Source of the DNA: Ganoderma boninense
Taxonomy: Eukaryota; Basidiomycota; Agaricomycetes; Polyporales; Polyporaceae
DNA: 64,000 nt
Assembly: GCA_002900995.3 (NCBI GenBank)
Contig: CM035315.1
Location: 2,325,826-2,389,825 of the forward strand
Reading direction: 5' to 3'
Positions 44,570-56,484 of this stretch are shown here, piece by piece. Position 1 is the stretch's first letter. The number at the start of each line of letters is the position of its first letter. Position numbers and translations under genes: made by a program. The notes beneath the pieces are model-generated. The model had not been told where the DNA came from and ran no database searches. It saw nothing but the letters and a program-made list of their open reading frames with translations.

Positions 44570-46430
44570 GTACATAGGCTCCGGGCATAACTGCCTAAAG
44601 GACGATGAGCATCGTCATCATCAATACCACACTAAGGGTTGTCCGGAGGGGTGTCGACGATTCGTGGGAACCGGGCGGAACTACAATGGAAGCACCCACA
44701 AAGGCTGGAGAGAAGCGATGCCGGATTGCGACGCCAAGAAACCAGTCAGGAATGGGAAGACCGCTGAGCCGGCTTGACCGGCCCCTGCAACATGTCCCTC
44801 ACAGCCTATTATCAACCACCTCGGCAGGATTGTGGTCGGCTAGTTCTCCAGAATCGGGAACATAGGTCCGAGAAGGAAGCGACGGGTTTCGCGTTCTCGA
44901 TCAACCAGGGGACGAGCCAGATGGTTACTTCCAGCCTGATCGGATGTAGACTAGTACAGCATTCGAGATAATGTCTTACCTTCTTATTTAACCACAGAAG
45001 GACGCAGCCAAGAATGATTCCTGCACAAGCTGTAAGCACCTGTTTTCTCGCGTCAAGGCACCAATGCTAACTCACCGCCGAAGAAATCGAAGGATATGTA
45101 TCTAGAGTCTGAACTGCGGCTGTATCTTTACGACGTACATCATACTCCATCCTGCAACTCTGAAAGATTTAGCCTATAGATGTGGGTCGGATATCCGGAT
45201 TTTCTTGTATCACCCCGTGTCACCTCCGTGCTGACATAAATCAATACAAAAATACATAGGAAGTGAACCTCCTTCCCAGACGCATCATTGGTCTGACCTT
45301 ATCGGAATGGACATCGTCTGGCACAGTATCCGTCTCTCCCTCCTCTTCCATGGCCACTACAGTGGCATGTTACAAGCCGTTAGCGGTCAAATGCTAATGG
45401 AAACTTGATTATTGAGTCACCTTCCTGCCTGCGGCCACCGAATAGGATCTAAGGCACCGCACCGTTGATTAAGTACAGGCTCGCGGAGGTGAAGAAGTGA
45501 CACGAGCAGCACTGCGGGCTTCTCGCGAACTGCGTGGCTGCGAGCGGGGACACTAGTGCGCCCGAACTTGGTTTATGGTAAGCATTCATTGGCAGAGCTC
45601 CCTGAAATGCCTTTGCCTGAGAGTCGTTAGGTTCGAGAGAGGATTAGGAGTGGCACTAACGCCCCCCTGCTCTCAGGACCTATATACTGCGTAAGAATTC
45701 AAATGAGATGCACGTTATGGTTGACATCCCTTTCCAAAGCCGAAGTTATCGATCAAACACACATTCACCATCACCCCAAATAAGAACCCTTGGGAGATGG
45801 AGCAGTAGAGAAAGTGAGTATGGCGTAGCGGCGCCATCAATACTGTGACTCACGATGCGTCGCAGACAGAGAGTAGAGAAACCCCACCTGAGCAATAATA
45901 TGCATGTTAGGCGAATGCCAGTGGTCACTTATACATTAAAATAAGTAACATATTCTCACATGATAAATTTCTTGCACTCTCAGAAGACTCGGACCTGTCG
46001 TAGCGTCGTTCAACCGTTGGCGCACAGGCACAGTGACCAGCACAAAGCGATTGGACCAGGCTTTTTCGCCGCTGTACACTGCCAGCGCACTGCCAGCATG
46101 TTTTTTTTTCTTCGTTGGATACCGTAACTCGTCATGGATGTCATCTGGGTCAAGCAATGTCGTCTGGGTCAAGGAAAGGGGTCGTAATGCTCACCATGAG
46201 TCACGGATATATGGGAGACCTTGCTTTAAATGACGCCAGTTGGATGGCAGCGGTGTCCCGCAATTCGGCAATTCGGCGGTTCGAGTGCGCAGCGTCCCAA
46301 TCAACGTGGACCCGGTCTCCACCGCTAAGTAATTGAAAGGCAAATACGCCTTTCTGGGAGACAACGAGGTCTTAGTGTTAGCCGTCTGCGTCCGAGTCCC
46401 GCCATCCGCCACGGTTGTGACACTCATATC
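44570..46430 (-). pseudogene. decayed MFS transporter relic (arm 2, nearly full span)
   Basis: Read on the minus strand from 46430 down, pieces match the intact MFS genes in order. RLNDATTGPSL is near 46040. ALVSPLAATQF and the following helix are near 45560. SFDFFGG with its splice site is near 45090. LLWLNKK and LEVTIWLVPWLIENA are at 44930-45010. The equivalent of MSTLIV is near 44610. Many frame changes and stops separate them. The region for helices 3-5 is deleted at about 45590, exactly where the arm 1 relic keeps it. It was probably a third tandem MFS gene downstream of copy 2 before decay. Confidence 0.7.
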
Positions 46431-46458
46431 TTCTAGGGCGATTGGCGTATGCCCCCAT

Positions 46459-47705
46459 CAGGGAAAACCTCCATCGCTAATGAGTTATAATGAGTGATCA
46501 TAAGACATACTTGAGGGAAATTATTCGATTAGTCTAATGATCAAGGTCCGGCTTTTGGAAGAGATAAAGGAGACATAATTATGGCCTTAAAAAGTGTCAA
46601 TATTCCCCTATACCAGGGATTACAACCGATCAATGCCGTTCACACAAAGATTGGGAGGAGTAAACACAATTTGAATTCATGGCAAGACTATGTAGTAACA
46701 ACACAGTCATAGTTCTACTACTAAAGCAGCACCTCTTCCTATCTGTATAACACCGCCGTGAAGGGCCTGGAAGACATTCATCAGACTATTGACACTCAAG
46801 AGAGGGGAGGAGACCACTCATGCCCACGAGGAACCATTATGCACGGAAACAACAAGATGGACACACCTGGGAGCACTGCGCCACTTGGTCGCACCGAGTC
46901 TGAGCTGAACGGTGATAATGGGAGGTGCAGACCCGACTTGCTGTTGATGAAAGGTAACTAATCTTCAGGCTCGAGGATGAGCGTGAGGATTATGGAAAGC
47001 TTGTACAGAGAAACATACCAGCTCGTGGAAAGAAAGGGGGCCGTCCAGAGAAAGTGAGCGGCCGCCGGTTCCGACACGTCATTGGGGTAACACCCTACGT
47101 TGTGCCCGACAACGGCGTCAGAATCCCTGACAGCCATCATAGTCAGCATTGACAGGCATGACCGAAGCGAATCGCGCCACATACCGGAGCAGTTGGTCGT
47201 GTACTCACCATGCCAGTGCCCACCCGAGCGACAAGGCCTCGGAGCCACCGAGCCTCCAAAGCCAGACTACGTAGGACAAGACCAAAGACCAGAGTCCCCC
47301 AAGTTAAACCAATAAACCAGAGAAACAATCCAGGCTATGACAGAGCAGCCCAACAGGCTACAGCAGCATCGAGAAGGGCTCGGAGTGGATGGAGGACGGG
47401 AGACAAGAGACGAACAGCTGCGAAGCGGGAGGAGCCGGGAATGACGACTGTGCATTGACGCCCGTGTTTAGGGCAGGCTCAAGTGGACTTCAGGGGAATG
47501 TTGCTGACGGCTCGCTTCGAGCAGGACGTGCTCCAGTCCTTTTCCAGCCTCGCATTAAACGCTCAAATGTTATATGACATTGGATACGACCATGAGACTT
47601 GTAGCTTGCTGAGAGGTGAAGGTCTACTGCCAATAATCTCAGTTAGTTCCGTTTAGTGCCCAGTTATTCTAATTGATCTCTCATTAGCGATGGAGGTTTT
47701 TCCTG
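46459..47705. mobile_element. 1.25-kb non-autonomous TIR element
   Basis: Two 26-bp ends are inverted copies with one mismatch: 46459-46484 begins CAGGGAAAACCTCC, and 47680-47705 read on the other strand begins CAGGAAAAACCTCC. The homologous site in arm 1 (near 16650) is empty, so this is an insertion made after, or lost before, the duplication. The flanks carry an imperfect short direct repeat (gccccc at 46451, gccctc at 47708). The CAGGG ends resemble hAT elements but no transposase is encoded. The inside has a hydrophobic coding-like stretch on the minus strand (LFLWFIGLTWGTLVFGLVLR) followed by a plausible spliceosomal intron (47208-47127), possibly captured host sequence. Confidence 0.75.
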
Positions 47706-48558
47706 ATGCCCTCGTGATACTGGAAACCAGTGGTCGGCCTGAGATGTCCGAGTTACTTAATGGCTGCGCTCTGCTCCCAAGAATGTTGAAAGGACCATCC
47801 ATTAGAAAGGCACACGAAGTCGCAGTCATGGAAACGGCGGCGGTAGTACAAGGGGATTCAAGAGCAAGCATCAATATTTAGCAGATGCACTGTAACCATG
47901 CCAATGCTTCCGCAACCGCACGAACACCCGTTCTCCGCCTTTCCTCGTTGATTGACAGATATCTGTGAACGAGTTGCCCTCCGAGTCCAGGCCTGCCTTG
48001 GTTGAGGGTTATTAGAATTAGGTAAGACAATTAACCTGCGGTAATCGGAGATTCAAATGTGACCATCCATCACTTGGTAGTTGCGGCACCTACCTGCCCA
48101 AATGAGCCTACAATGTGACAGGTGTACTTGGTACTCGAGGCAATGTCTCAGAAACAAGTCGGTCAATCCAAGATAAATCATCCCAATGTGCCACCTCCAA
48201 ACATCATTAGCAGATGGCTGTGTTTTGGACGTCGCATAGCTTTCGATTGCATTATTGTGGAGCCATGATCCCATTGTCCTAGCTTTATTTGGCTTGTCTC
48301 CAAGTCGTCCAACGTTAGCATTCCAGTCTTAGACGGCTCTACGGCGATATTCATAATTCATGCAAGCTAAGGAAAGAGTCCGCACTTCCCGTGTAATGTA
48401 CGCTTGAGCAAAACAATCAAGGAATTGAAATTCGTCGGAAAAAAGGCACCCTGCGTTATCACAGTGACTCCACGAGATACACGACCCAGAAATACATCCA
48501 TAGGAGCAACAGTCGTAGCAAGACCCTCTAATTGCCTGTGACCGAATAACCTTCCACA
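47706..48558. other. non-coding spacer of duplication arm 2
   Basis: This corresponds to 15807-16640 of arm 1 in reverse. The short frames have counterparts there but no function that I can name. It is the downstream region of MFS copy 2. Confidence 0.5.
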
Positions 48559-51016
48559 TTACGTTGGCACATACCGCGCACGGGGGATCACAGCCCAAAT
48601 GACGATCAGTGTCGACATCATCGACACGATGCTACGCGCAAAGGGAGAAAAAAAAAACAGGAGCAAGTCAGCCCCCCGTACGGTCATTTCGCCATGGCAG
48701 AAGGAAATCAAGCACTCACAACGGCTGTAGACTGACGATCCCGAACCTCGACGCGAGCAGCCCGGTCAGGAAGGGCAGGACCGCCGACCCGGCCTGCCCG
48801 ATCCCAGCGATGTAGCCCATGCACCCGGTCAGGAGCCAGCGGGGCAGGATCGCGGTCGACTGGTTCATCAGGATGGGGTACATGGGACCCAGGACGAGCC
48901 CGACGAACGAGACCGCGATCGCGTTCTCGATGAGCGAGGGGACGAGCCAGACGGTCACTTCCAGCCTGCGGGCGCCCCAGTGTAAGTCCGATTGTGACTG
49001 AGCTGAGAAGGGGCCGGAAGAGAAAGGGGGGACTCACCCGATGGCGATGAGGGCGTACATGAAGAGCGCGAAGCGCTCTCCGATCTGTTGCGGCGGTTAA
49101 CGATGCGCGGTGTGGCCTCACAGAAGGAAATGGCGGTTGGCTGTACCTTCTTGTTGAGCCACAGGAGGAGGATCCGGCCAAGCATCAACCCTACCAGCCG
49201 GCAGTCAGCATCGGTGGAGGATAGTCTGGACCACGGAAAACGCTCACCGCCGAAGAATCCAGAGGCGATGTATCCGGAACTGGAGTCGCCGTGGCGCTTA
49301 TTGAGGATGAACGTCACACTCCAGCCTGGAAGGCCCTCAGCCCGCTGATCACCTCGCGCGAAACTGAGGCTACTTACCGCCGAGAGTGACTTCCACGCCA
49401 ACGTAGATCAGGGCGAAGAGCGCGAGGAAGTGCACCTCCTTGAGTGTGAAAATCTGCTTGTACTTGTTCGAGCCGACGGCGTCCGCGTCTGTGCCGACTT
49501 CCCCCTCTTCTTCCAGAACCTCTGCGTGGCAATCGAGTGTCGGGAAAGGCAGCCACCGGAAATGCTGATTAAGACTTACCTTGTTGTTGTTTGCCCTTGA
49601 ACACGAACCAGAGGACCGCCAAAATCATAGCGTACACTCCGGCAGACGCGACGTAGTGGAGCGACCAGTGGGTGGGGCTCTTCGCGAACTGCGTCGAAAC
49701 GAGGGGAGACACGAGAGCTCCCAGACCTGTGTGGGCATGGAGTAAGCAATGAGCGGCACCTCGGACGAGGAAAAAAATAGATGCAATGCATACCGTAACA
49801 GCCATGCAGGAAACCCATCTTCGTCGGGGAGTCACGTTTGAGGCTGGCGACGAACCCATTCGCGTGCGCATTCTGGAGGGAGAGCCCGAAGCCGATCAAG
49901 CAAAAGGCGAAACACATAAGTGGGAATGGGCCCGCCGGGCTGATCAGCGTGTATGCAATGACCTGGAAAGCTGCGCCTGATAAGACGGTTCAGTGCCCCA
50001 TCCGCCGTCACATGTGAGGAGAGGTTGTACCTATCAGTAAGACCTGCAAGGCGCGTCAGCACGGTGGATGTCCTCTCTTCTGCACGTAAACCACAACCAC
50101 ACTAACCTTGCCGAACCCAAACTTGTCGGTGAGATAGACGTTGGCCATGCCGCCGAAGACATAGCCCTGCAAAGGGTATGTTGTCAGTCACTGAGTAGGT
50201 TGACTAGCGGACGGGAGGCTTCTTACGCAAGCACCGAAGACGAAAATTAACGACACGATCGCGAAGTTGACCTGGGTTCGAAATCAGCTCCGAGATAGCC
50301 ATAATCATAGCGAGAGTCCCTACATGATAGTGGTCCTGGATCCTTGGGAGCATAGGCCCTGTGGTGCCGTCGTTCCAGCCCATCCCAAACACGCAGAAAC
50401 ACAGCGCGAGGAAGTGTATAAGGCTCTTCCGGCGGTGCACAGCTTTCTGCGCCGCGGACACCGAAAGCGTGGTCGGCGCACGATCCTCCTCATGAATCGA
50501 GGGCGGCACGGCGGTCTGGTAGCTGAGCACGATCTCAGGGTCGCCACCCTTCGCACTGGAGCTCGCGACGGCATCCTCACGGAGCGGGAGGTTCGCGTCG
50601 CGGAACGTGGTGCTGGTGAAGTCGGTCTTGCCGAAGTACGTGAGCACGGGGAGCTCGATGGCGTTGGGATCATTCGCGGGGTCCGGGCCCTCTGGCACGC
50701 TCGGTGAGCTCAGACCCGTCGGCCGAATGCGCAACACGTCGGAGCGCCGGCGCACGCGCTCGCTTGCGGCGAGCGTGGTGGGGAGGTCCAGCGAGGATGC
50801 CGCGCCGATGTCGGTTGTGTCCAACGCGGACTCGTGCAGCACACGCAGGAGGTTGCGGTCATGCGCGAGACCATGACGCGTCACGGTGCGTTCCTCGGTG
50901 CTGGTCTGCGCTATGTGGGCGGGCCTGGGGGCGTTGTCGGTCACGTCTTCCTTCGGCCTGCGGGACTCGATGGAGGATGCGAGCGAAGGAGGCCTGTGGC
51001 TGACCGTAGAAGCCAT
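48559..51016 (-). CDS. MFS transporter, copy 2 (complete)
   Basis: Full-length partner of copy 1. It starts MASTVSHRPPSLASSIESRR at 51016 and ends PRARYVPT-stop at 48559. The hydrophilic N-terminus reads VRRRSDVLRIRPTGL and agrees with copy 3, so this copy keeps the ancestral frame. The transport motifs are as in copy 1 (WNDGTTGPMLPRI, DKFGFGK, GPMYPILMNQSTAILPRW). Splice sites are conserved with copy 1, including a 13-nt exon at 50031-50043. About 12 membrane helices are expected and the substrate is unknown. It is tandem with copy 3, same strand, with about 970 nt between the copy 3 stop and the copy 2 start codon. Confidence 0.9.
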
Positions 51017-51986
51017 TCTTGAAGGTAGTTATGGGCTCTGCTCGGTCTTGTGCGTCTCCTGACGAGGAGGGTGTGGAGGACAGGGGAAGAGAAAGGGAGC
51101 CGCAGCCTGGGGCGGATGAATTATATTTTCCGCTTGTCCGCGGCTCGAGGAGACAGAGCCTAGAGGTATAGAATTGGAACGTAATATCACTTGAGGATCA
51201 CGCCGCTAAGCTGTCGCGGAAGCCCGCCGACCCACGCAGGATCCGCTCGAAGTGAGGATTCTGAATTCGACGCAGCAGTCAGCCTTTGGGCAAAGGGCTA
51301 AGTACGCAGCTGACTCACCGGAACATGGTGTCCGTGTTCGCGCTCGACAATGGCGATTCGCACAGCCTTTGTTCTCTGAAGATACCGGCATGATGTACCT
51401 GGGAATGTTATTTTCTTGCGACCTTCTTACCCGGAATCGGAATAGATGCTCTTGTGCGTGGCTATGTCCTACCCACTTTGAATGTTGAAAAGTTCCTACG
51501 AGAAGAAGACGTGGACTGCACAGAAAGACCTGGCCAAGTTGGGTATGTCGTCGCCGCACACGGGAAAGAAACATCCTTTTTGTTTTCAGTTCGCGTCAAA
51601 TTCTTGGGCGCCTGAGTGTGACGGATGGCGGTCCGAAACGGTAGTACCAGGCGTAGTAAGTACCTCCGACGTTTGCCCGGAGGAGGCTAACCCAAGCTAA
51701 ACCTGGTTAGGTTTTTTTGCAGTTCGCCGCTCCCAGATTGAGTCGAGTCCTCTACTGATGTGAGGATACTGGAAGTCTAATACATGGAGTTTCTACAAAA
51801 TTCGTCTATAAGATGGCCAATAACACCGAAGGAATGTGGATCTCCGGAACACCCTGTTACATCCTGATGCAGGAACGTTCCGTGCATCTCGACGTGAGCA
51901 CCGCAAGGATACCCACGCCATTAACCCGTCGTGAAAGAAAGCAGCTGGTCTCAGGTCGATCGACCTGGGTGAAGGTAACAGTCTAT
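51017..51986. other. intergenic between MFS copies 2 and 3
   Basis: This is the promoter region of copy 2 and the 3' side of copy 3. An AT-rich tract (aattatattttccgc) lies about 100 nt upstream of the copy 2 start. No further gene is supported. Confidence 0.45.
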
Positions 51987-54255
51987 TTAAGTCGGGACGT
52001 GGCGGACGCGCGGGATCAGGGCCCACACGACGATCAGCGTCGACATCATCGACACGATGCTGGAACCACGCCCGAGTCAGCCACCATCCTGCAGGCCTCG
52101 ACGCTGAAGTCATGGGAACAGGAGGACTCACAACGGCTGGAGACTCGCGATGCCAAATTTGGACGCGAGCAGCCCGGTGAGGAACGGCAGCACGGCGGAG
52201 CCCGCCTGCCCGATACTGGCGATATAGCCCAGGCAGCCGGTGAGCAGACAGCGCGGGAGGATGCCCGTAGAATGGTTCATCAGGATTGGGTACATTGGCC
52301 CCATCAGAAGGCCGATGAACGAGACCGCGATCGCGTTCTCGACGAGCGAGGGGACGACCCACACCGTCACTTCCAATCTGTGGGGCCGGTTGAGGAGTTG
52401 ACTCTGGGGACAAGGGGCGAATAAAACATACTGGATTGCAAGGAGAGCGTAGATGAACAAGATTCGGCGTTCGCCAATCTACAGTCCATCCTATATCAGT
52501 ATCTGAAGTATACAGAGCTCCGATCCACTTACCTTCTTGTTAATCCACATCAGGAGGATACGGCCGAGCATGAGACCAGCGAAGAAGCCCGACGAGATGT
52601 AGCCCGCGTTCGCGCCACCGTGACGCTTGTCCTGGACGTAAGTGACGCTCCAGCTGCCAATCGTGACCTCCACGCCAACATAAATGAGTGAGAAGAGGGA
52701 GAGCAGGTGGAGCTCCCGGATGCCCAAGATCTGCTTGTATTTGTTCGAAGGGGCTCCCTGTGGGTCCGAGCTGACGCCCGTCTGCGCCAGGATCTCTGTT
52801 TAAGGCCGAGGTCAGCACGAGGGTCATGTGTTCCTCCACGGTGCAGACAACTGACCTTCCTGCCGCTTGCCGCGGAAGGACCACCAGAGGAGCGCGGAGT
52901 TGAGTAAAGCCAGCGCCGCGGAGATCCAGAAGTGGAACGACCAGTGCTTCTGCACCGCGAATTGAGTAGAGACCAGGGGCGAGATCAGAGCGCCAAGACC
53001 TGGTTATCCCGACAGGAAGGCGAGCGGCCGTGACGAAACTGCTTCCTTAGTACAGTATGCCCGTTACGGAGGCACGTGCAGGGGGTGCGTACCGTATGAG
53101 GCGTGCAGGAGCCCGATCTTGGTGGCGATGTTCCCGCCAGAGCTCGCAACGAAGCCGTTGCAGTGTGCGTTTTGGAGGGATAGCGCGAAGCCGATGATAA
53201 GGTATCCGATGCCCATGAGGGGAAAGGGACCCGCGGGTATCATGAGTGCATACCCCGCTGCCTGGGTGAGCCCGCCTGAAGGAAAGAGAACGTCGCTTCG
53301 TGATGACGAATGCTTGGCCCGGGGACGAGACGAGAAGCCTTACCTAGGAGAATGCACTAAGAACAACGGTCAGGACTGGGACAGCATCCGGCACAGTGCA
53401 AAGATGAGAGCGCTCACCTTCCCGAAGCCAAACTTGTCGGTCAACCATACGTTCGCGATCGCTCCGATGAGGAAACCCTGCCACTCATGAGCAAAAATAT
53501 ATCATGCGTAATATGAACCTGCGACACGTACGATGGTATTGAGCACAAAGATAAGAGACACCACGGCAAAGCCGATCTATACATCCACGCATGAAGTCGC
53601 GTACGGCGCTGCGCCCGAGCCCGCAACTTACGTGATAGTACGACTGGATCCTGGGGAGGAGCGGACCCGTCGTGCCGTCGTTCCACCCGTTCAAGAACAC
53701 AGAGAAGCACAGCGGCAAGAACGCGAGCAGGAACCTCCGCCGGTACACGGCCTTCTGCGCGGGAGATATCGCGGCGACGGTCGAGTCCGTGTCGTCGTCC
53801 ATCTGGATCGACGGCGCGAGCGAGCTCGGGAAGCTCGGCATGAGCTCGACGTCGTCACCCCCTCTGGTCGGCACGAATACGACGTCCTCGCGGAACGAGA
53901 CGTCGCCGGGGCCGGGGGCGCGCCCGGATACGGCGAGCGCACGCGGGTGCTCGCTGATCACGGGGAGCTCGATCGCGTCCGACGCCTCCGGGGGCGGAGA
54001 GTCGAGGGGCCGAATGCGCGCGATTTCGGAGCGGCGGCGGACACGCTCACTGGTCAGGATTTTGTGGAGGTCTAGGGAGGTGACGGAGCCGGCGCTGTCG
54101 TTGAGGTCCAGTGCTGTGGCGTCGAAGGGGCGAAAGGCGGAGGTCCGGGCATGCGGCTCGTCGGTCACGTCGTCCTCGTGGTCGTCGACAGCATGCTCGA
54201 AGCTGACCTTCGATGCAGCTCGTAGAGCGTGCTCAGAAGCGATGAGGGAAGGCAT
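51987..54255 (-). CDS. MFS transporter, copy 3 (divergent paralogue)
   Basis: The same family and exon plan as copies 1 and 2 but clearly older. It starts MPSLIASEHALRAASKVSF and has a long hydrophilic N-terminus (ERVRRRSEIARIRPL, AIELPVI). Its first helix reads LAFLPLCFSVFLNGWNDGTT. Later motifs are GFLIGAIANVWLTDKFGFGK, SLQNAHCNGFVAS, WSVTYVQDKRHG, LMLGRILLMWINKK and MGPMYPILMNHSTGILPR, ending PRVRHVPT-stop. The 13-nt exon is at 53344-53356, flanked by GTAAGG and TTAG. There is no sign of decay. Substrate unknown; retention of a paralogue in tandem suggests a distinct substrate or expression pattern, which is inference. Confidence 0.9.
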
Positions 54256-54827
54256 GCTGCTCCAAGGTGAGGGGGGGAGAGATCAGGGGGAGCGGGAGAC
54301 ACGAGCTTCATGTTCCGTCCATGCCTTTGAATGATTACGGACTAGAGAAATCTTTTGGCCGCACGTAATATTATACTCCGACGCTGGTTCTGGAGTCTAG
54401 AACAACGCTGAAAGCCGATGTCCTTTGCGGATAAGCATGCCAGAACGGGTGGAACCCATGACTGGTGCGCTGTGCGGGCTATTGATCCGGTCCATACTGC
54501 TGCACTTCGTAAAAATCTGTAAAAATGAGACAACTTAACAGGCGTCATCAAGGGCATGTTAGTCATGGTATATGAAAATCGGTGTAGGTCGACGCACTTA
54601 AAGCGCAAGGAAGGCCGGGAGCGAAGAGCCTGATGCCCAGCAGCAGGCCAACACGAGGACGTCGGAGCCGCGTCGGAGGAGGTTGACAAGCGTAACGCGT
54701 GACCGCGACCTGTCGCGCGCACGCCGGTACGTCGCCCGTGCCACACACACCCCGACCCCTGCCTTGTTCCGTTCCACGTCCACCCCGTCCACCCCTCCCG
54801 CTCGCTTGCGCTCACAGCTTGTCAGCG
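54256..54827. promoter_or_regulatory. divergent intergenic region of MFS copy 3 and Yra1/Mlo3
   Basis: The start codons of the two flanking genes point away from each other across 572 nt, so both promoters lie here. No strong motif was identified. The right end is C-rich and close to the Yra1/Mlo3 start. Confidence 0.4.
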
Positions 54828-56191
54828 ATGCAGGCACATAACCCCCGCCACGGCATCAGCACATACCACTCCCACAAACAGCGGATCCTCGGCAACCCAG
54901 CTGCCCAGCCCGCCCCGGCCTGGCGGGCGAACGCGAAGGCCGCCTCAGGCTCTGGATCAGAGCTGGGAAGCAAGATACTCCTCAGCAGATTGCCTACGGA
55001 CGTCGTTGAGGACGAGGTCCAGGTGCGCCGCCCTTCCATATCCCGCGCGCACGCGTCTGGACCCTGAGTGGAAGCTAACACCATCTCGGCATGGGCAGGT
55101 GCTGTTCTCCCGGACGGTCGGGCCCGTCAAGGAGGTGCTCATGGTCTACAACTCGCAAGGGAAGTCGAGAGGGATGGCCGTCGTCGTCTTTGCGCGTCCC
55201 GGAGACGCGGCAGTAGCGCGCGGCAAGTACAATGGGAAGATTGTGGACGGCAGTGAGTCTTTCTACGCATTTTTACGGCGCGAAAGGCGGGTCAGCAGGC
55301 GTGCTCGATGTGAAATGAAATGTGGCCGCGAAGCGAGGCATGAGTTCGCCCCTTCTGACCTTCTGCGAGTTCCGTCCTCGAGGACCTGATCGTTTTGCTC
55401 TGGGAACGCGATGCGTTCGGCGCCGGGCAGCAGGGTAGCAGTCCCGGAATCGTGTGGGGTCTGTGCGCCGCTCTGGAACTCAATTTTGGAGACGGAGTGA
55501 TGGGTATGTCCTCGGATGGGACCATCCCGCCGGTAGTCGTACCCGTGTACTTCCCGAATACTCGGCTCCTCCGTGTTTTATGAATCTGCTTCGTCTCGGG
55601 GCCAAAGGAACATCAGACCAGCATTCGAACGAGGCGCGGAAGCCCATGCGGGTTGTCGAAGCTCTCTCGTCTGGTTCTGCTGGCATGGGCTGATAGAGAT
55701 GAATGTTTAATTGACAAGTTTTGTCACCGCAGGGAGACCCATCAAAATTGAGATAGTCGCAGATGAGGACACGCCTCGAAGTTCTGCACCCGCTGTCGCT
55801 GCCCCAGTAGGACAGCCCAGCCTCCTCTCCCGCCTCGCAAAACCCTCGCCAGCGCAGGCCGCTGCGGCAGCCAACGCACCTCTACAGTACGTCTCCCCTC
55901 CTCCTTTCTCCCCAAACTGGATGCCGACAATTTGCTGGCAGGAATGGTAGGAAGGCGCTGGCGCAGGTGCAGGCTGCCGCCGTAGTCCCAGTCATGCCGC
56001 CGCCCAGGAACCGCGTACGGCAAAAGCGGGGCGCTGGAAGGCTGAAGAAGCAGCGCGCACAGCAGGGCCAGCAACCGCAGGCGCAACACAGAAAACAGAA
56101 ATCGAAGACACGGGAGGAGCTGGACGCAGAGATGGAGGACTATCGAGTGAATGGGCCGAGAATCAAGATCTCGGAGAGCGTGCTGCAGTGA
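54828..56191 (+). CDS. mRNA export adaptor Yra1/Mlo3 (ALY/REF, RRM protein)
   Basis: An RNA-binding adaptor that joins the TREX complex and hands mRNA to the export receptor. Exons are 54828-55022, 55099-55252, 55733-55886 and 55942-56191. The N-terminus is basic and Ala-rich. The RRM runs from KILLSRLPTDVVEDEVQVLF through TVGPVKEVLMVYNSQGKSRG (RNP2 and linker), MAVVVFARPGDAAVARGKY (RNP1 region) and VDGRRPIKIEIV. The C-terminus has RNRVRQKRGAGRLKKQR, Gln-rich repeats and the family end TREELDAEMEDY. The intron inside the RRM is 480 nt (55253-55732), far longer than the others (55-76 nt). In budding yeast YRA1 also has one exceptionally long intron through which its protein limits its own expression; similar autoregulation here is inference. 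Confidence 0.9.
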
Positions 56192-56484
56192 CTCTTTGAT
56201 GCCCGGCTTGCGGGGCCCAAGCAAGGAGGGGGGAGAGGAGCTATGGCTCCGCGATTCTTAACCATCATATCATCATCCTGTATTTTTGCGTTGCAATGCT
56301 TTGTCTTCGTGCACCGTGCTCTGGATAGACATTCCGGTCCAATGTTTATGCCGCCCGCGAGATCCGCAGAGCCCGTCTACAATGTACATACAACAGGTGA
56401 CTCCAATCCTTCCCCTCGTCTTGTTCTTCTGTTTTACACAACGGTCTTCCGTCCTCATCCTTCCCGCCTGCCCTCAGCTGCCGC

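Larger units (their letters stand above)
45595..50899 (-). repeat. inverted-duplication arm 2
   Basis: Reverse-orientation partner of 13465-17485, made longer by the 1.25-kb TIR element and shortened by a deletion in the MFS relic. Coding, intronic and intergenic sequence all align by eye, so the duplication is recent compared with the divergence of MFS copy 3. About 28 kb lie between the arms. Confidence 0.85.

Noticed and set aside
47690..47881. Short plus-strand frame with a counterpart at 16518-16740
   Set aside because: The similarity comes from the inverted duplication itself; the two frames differ by indels and neither is maintained.
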